This document shows positions 6,222 through 6,339 of a DNA stretch of 6,339 nt, piece after piece (position 1 is the first letter of the stretch; every line of letters begins with the position of its first letter). The notes below the pieces were generated by a model that made no database searches, had not been told where the DNA came from, and worked only from the letters and a program-made list of their open reading frames with translations. The position numbers were made by a program, and so were the translations under genes. Source of the DNA: Nitrospira lenta (lineage in GTDB: Bacteria > Nitrospirota > Nitrospiria > Nitrospirales > Nitrospiraceae); assembly GCA_945906715.1 (NCBI GenBank), contig CAMDRK010000161.1:1-6339 (forward strand), in the 5' to 3' direction.

Positions 6222-6339
6222 ATTATTCAGGTCAAGAAAAGGGGTCAGCAACTTGTAATCCAACATTCATTTCGCGCCGCGGGGCGGGAGTCTGGTTCAT
6301 CTGGTCTGTTTGGTCTGTCTCGTTTGTTTGGCTCGATGA
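6222..6339. repeat. Repeat-like intergenic tract with a degenerate 9-base tandem
   Basis: After the antitoxin-like gene there is no further coding evidence. Bases 6239-6266 (beginning AAGGGGTCAG) resemble, from memory, dispersed GGGGTCAG-containing repeats near RAYT/REP-type elements. At 6291-6335 five degenerate 9-base units follow each other: TCTGGTTCA, TCTGGTCTG, TTTGGTCTG, TCTCGTTTG and TTTGGCTCG. The tract may continue beyond the window edge. Its identity as an interspersed repeat rests on recall and cannot be confirmed here. Confidence 0.4.

Noticed and set aside
135..6231. Ten-base direct match ATTATTCAGG at 135-144 and 6222-6231, possibly the ends of an element spanning the window.
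   Set aside because: Several exact 10-base matches are expected by chance in a window of this length, the flanks differ, and the genes between do not form a mobile element.
5940..6266. 108-codon minus-strand open frame opposite the zinc-finger gene.
   Set aside because: It is the antisense of a well-supported YgiT-type gene with two CxxC pairs and a strong GGAGG site.

Overview
The window looks like a piece of a diderm (Gram-negative-type) bacterial chromosome with moderately high GC. It encodes an OmpA-type peptidoglycan-binding protein and two lipoproteins whose sorting residues predict the outer membrane. Gene style (OmpA with BON-like repeats, coiled coil with a COG3743-like tail, He_PIG lipoproteins, a DUF4258/YgiT-type pair) would fit Nitrospirota, but this is an impression and no marker gene is present to prove it.

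Left part (1-2423): the extreme left edge carries the first 12 codons of a minus-strand gene with a strong Shine-Dalgarno, possibly an IS1380-like transposase. Divergent from it is a two-gene operon with an ATGA overlap. The first gene is a membrane-anchored BON-like/OmpA_C protein. The second is a membrane-anchored long coiled-coil protein with a C-terminal helix-hairpin-helix domain. Together they could link the cell wall to something inside the cytoplasm; that function is inferred.

Middle part (2424-5278): two paralogous lipoproteins built of tandem Ig-like (He_PIG) domains, four in the first and three in the second, separated by a 424-base gap with a possible promoter. The last two domains of the first protein are alike at DNA level, which points to domain duplication.

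Right part (5279-6339): about 330 bases with no supported gene are followed by a compact toxin-antitoxin-like module. It has a well-spaced sigma70-type promoter whose -35 box sits at the centre of a 24-base dyad (candidate operator). Next come a DUF4258 reading frame interrupted by a single in-frame TAG at codon 38, and an intact YgiT-type zinc-finger antitoxin-like gene 2 bases after the DUF4258 stop. The window ends in a repeat-like tract with a degenerate 9-base period.

The most noteworthy items are the amber-interrupted DUF4258 gene, the dyad over its -35 box despite an antitoxin without an obvious DNA-binding domain, and the OmpA/coiled-coil-HhH pair. I did not find a clearly new large system.
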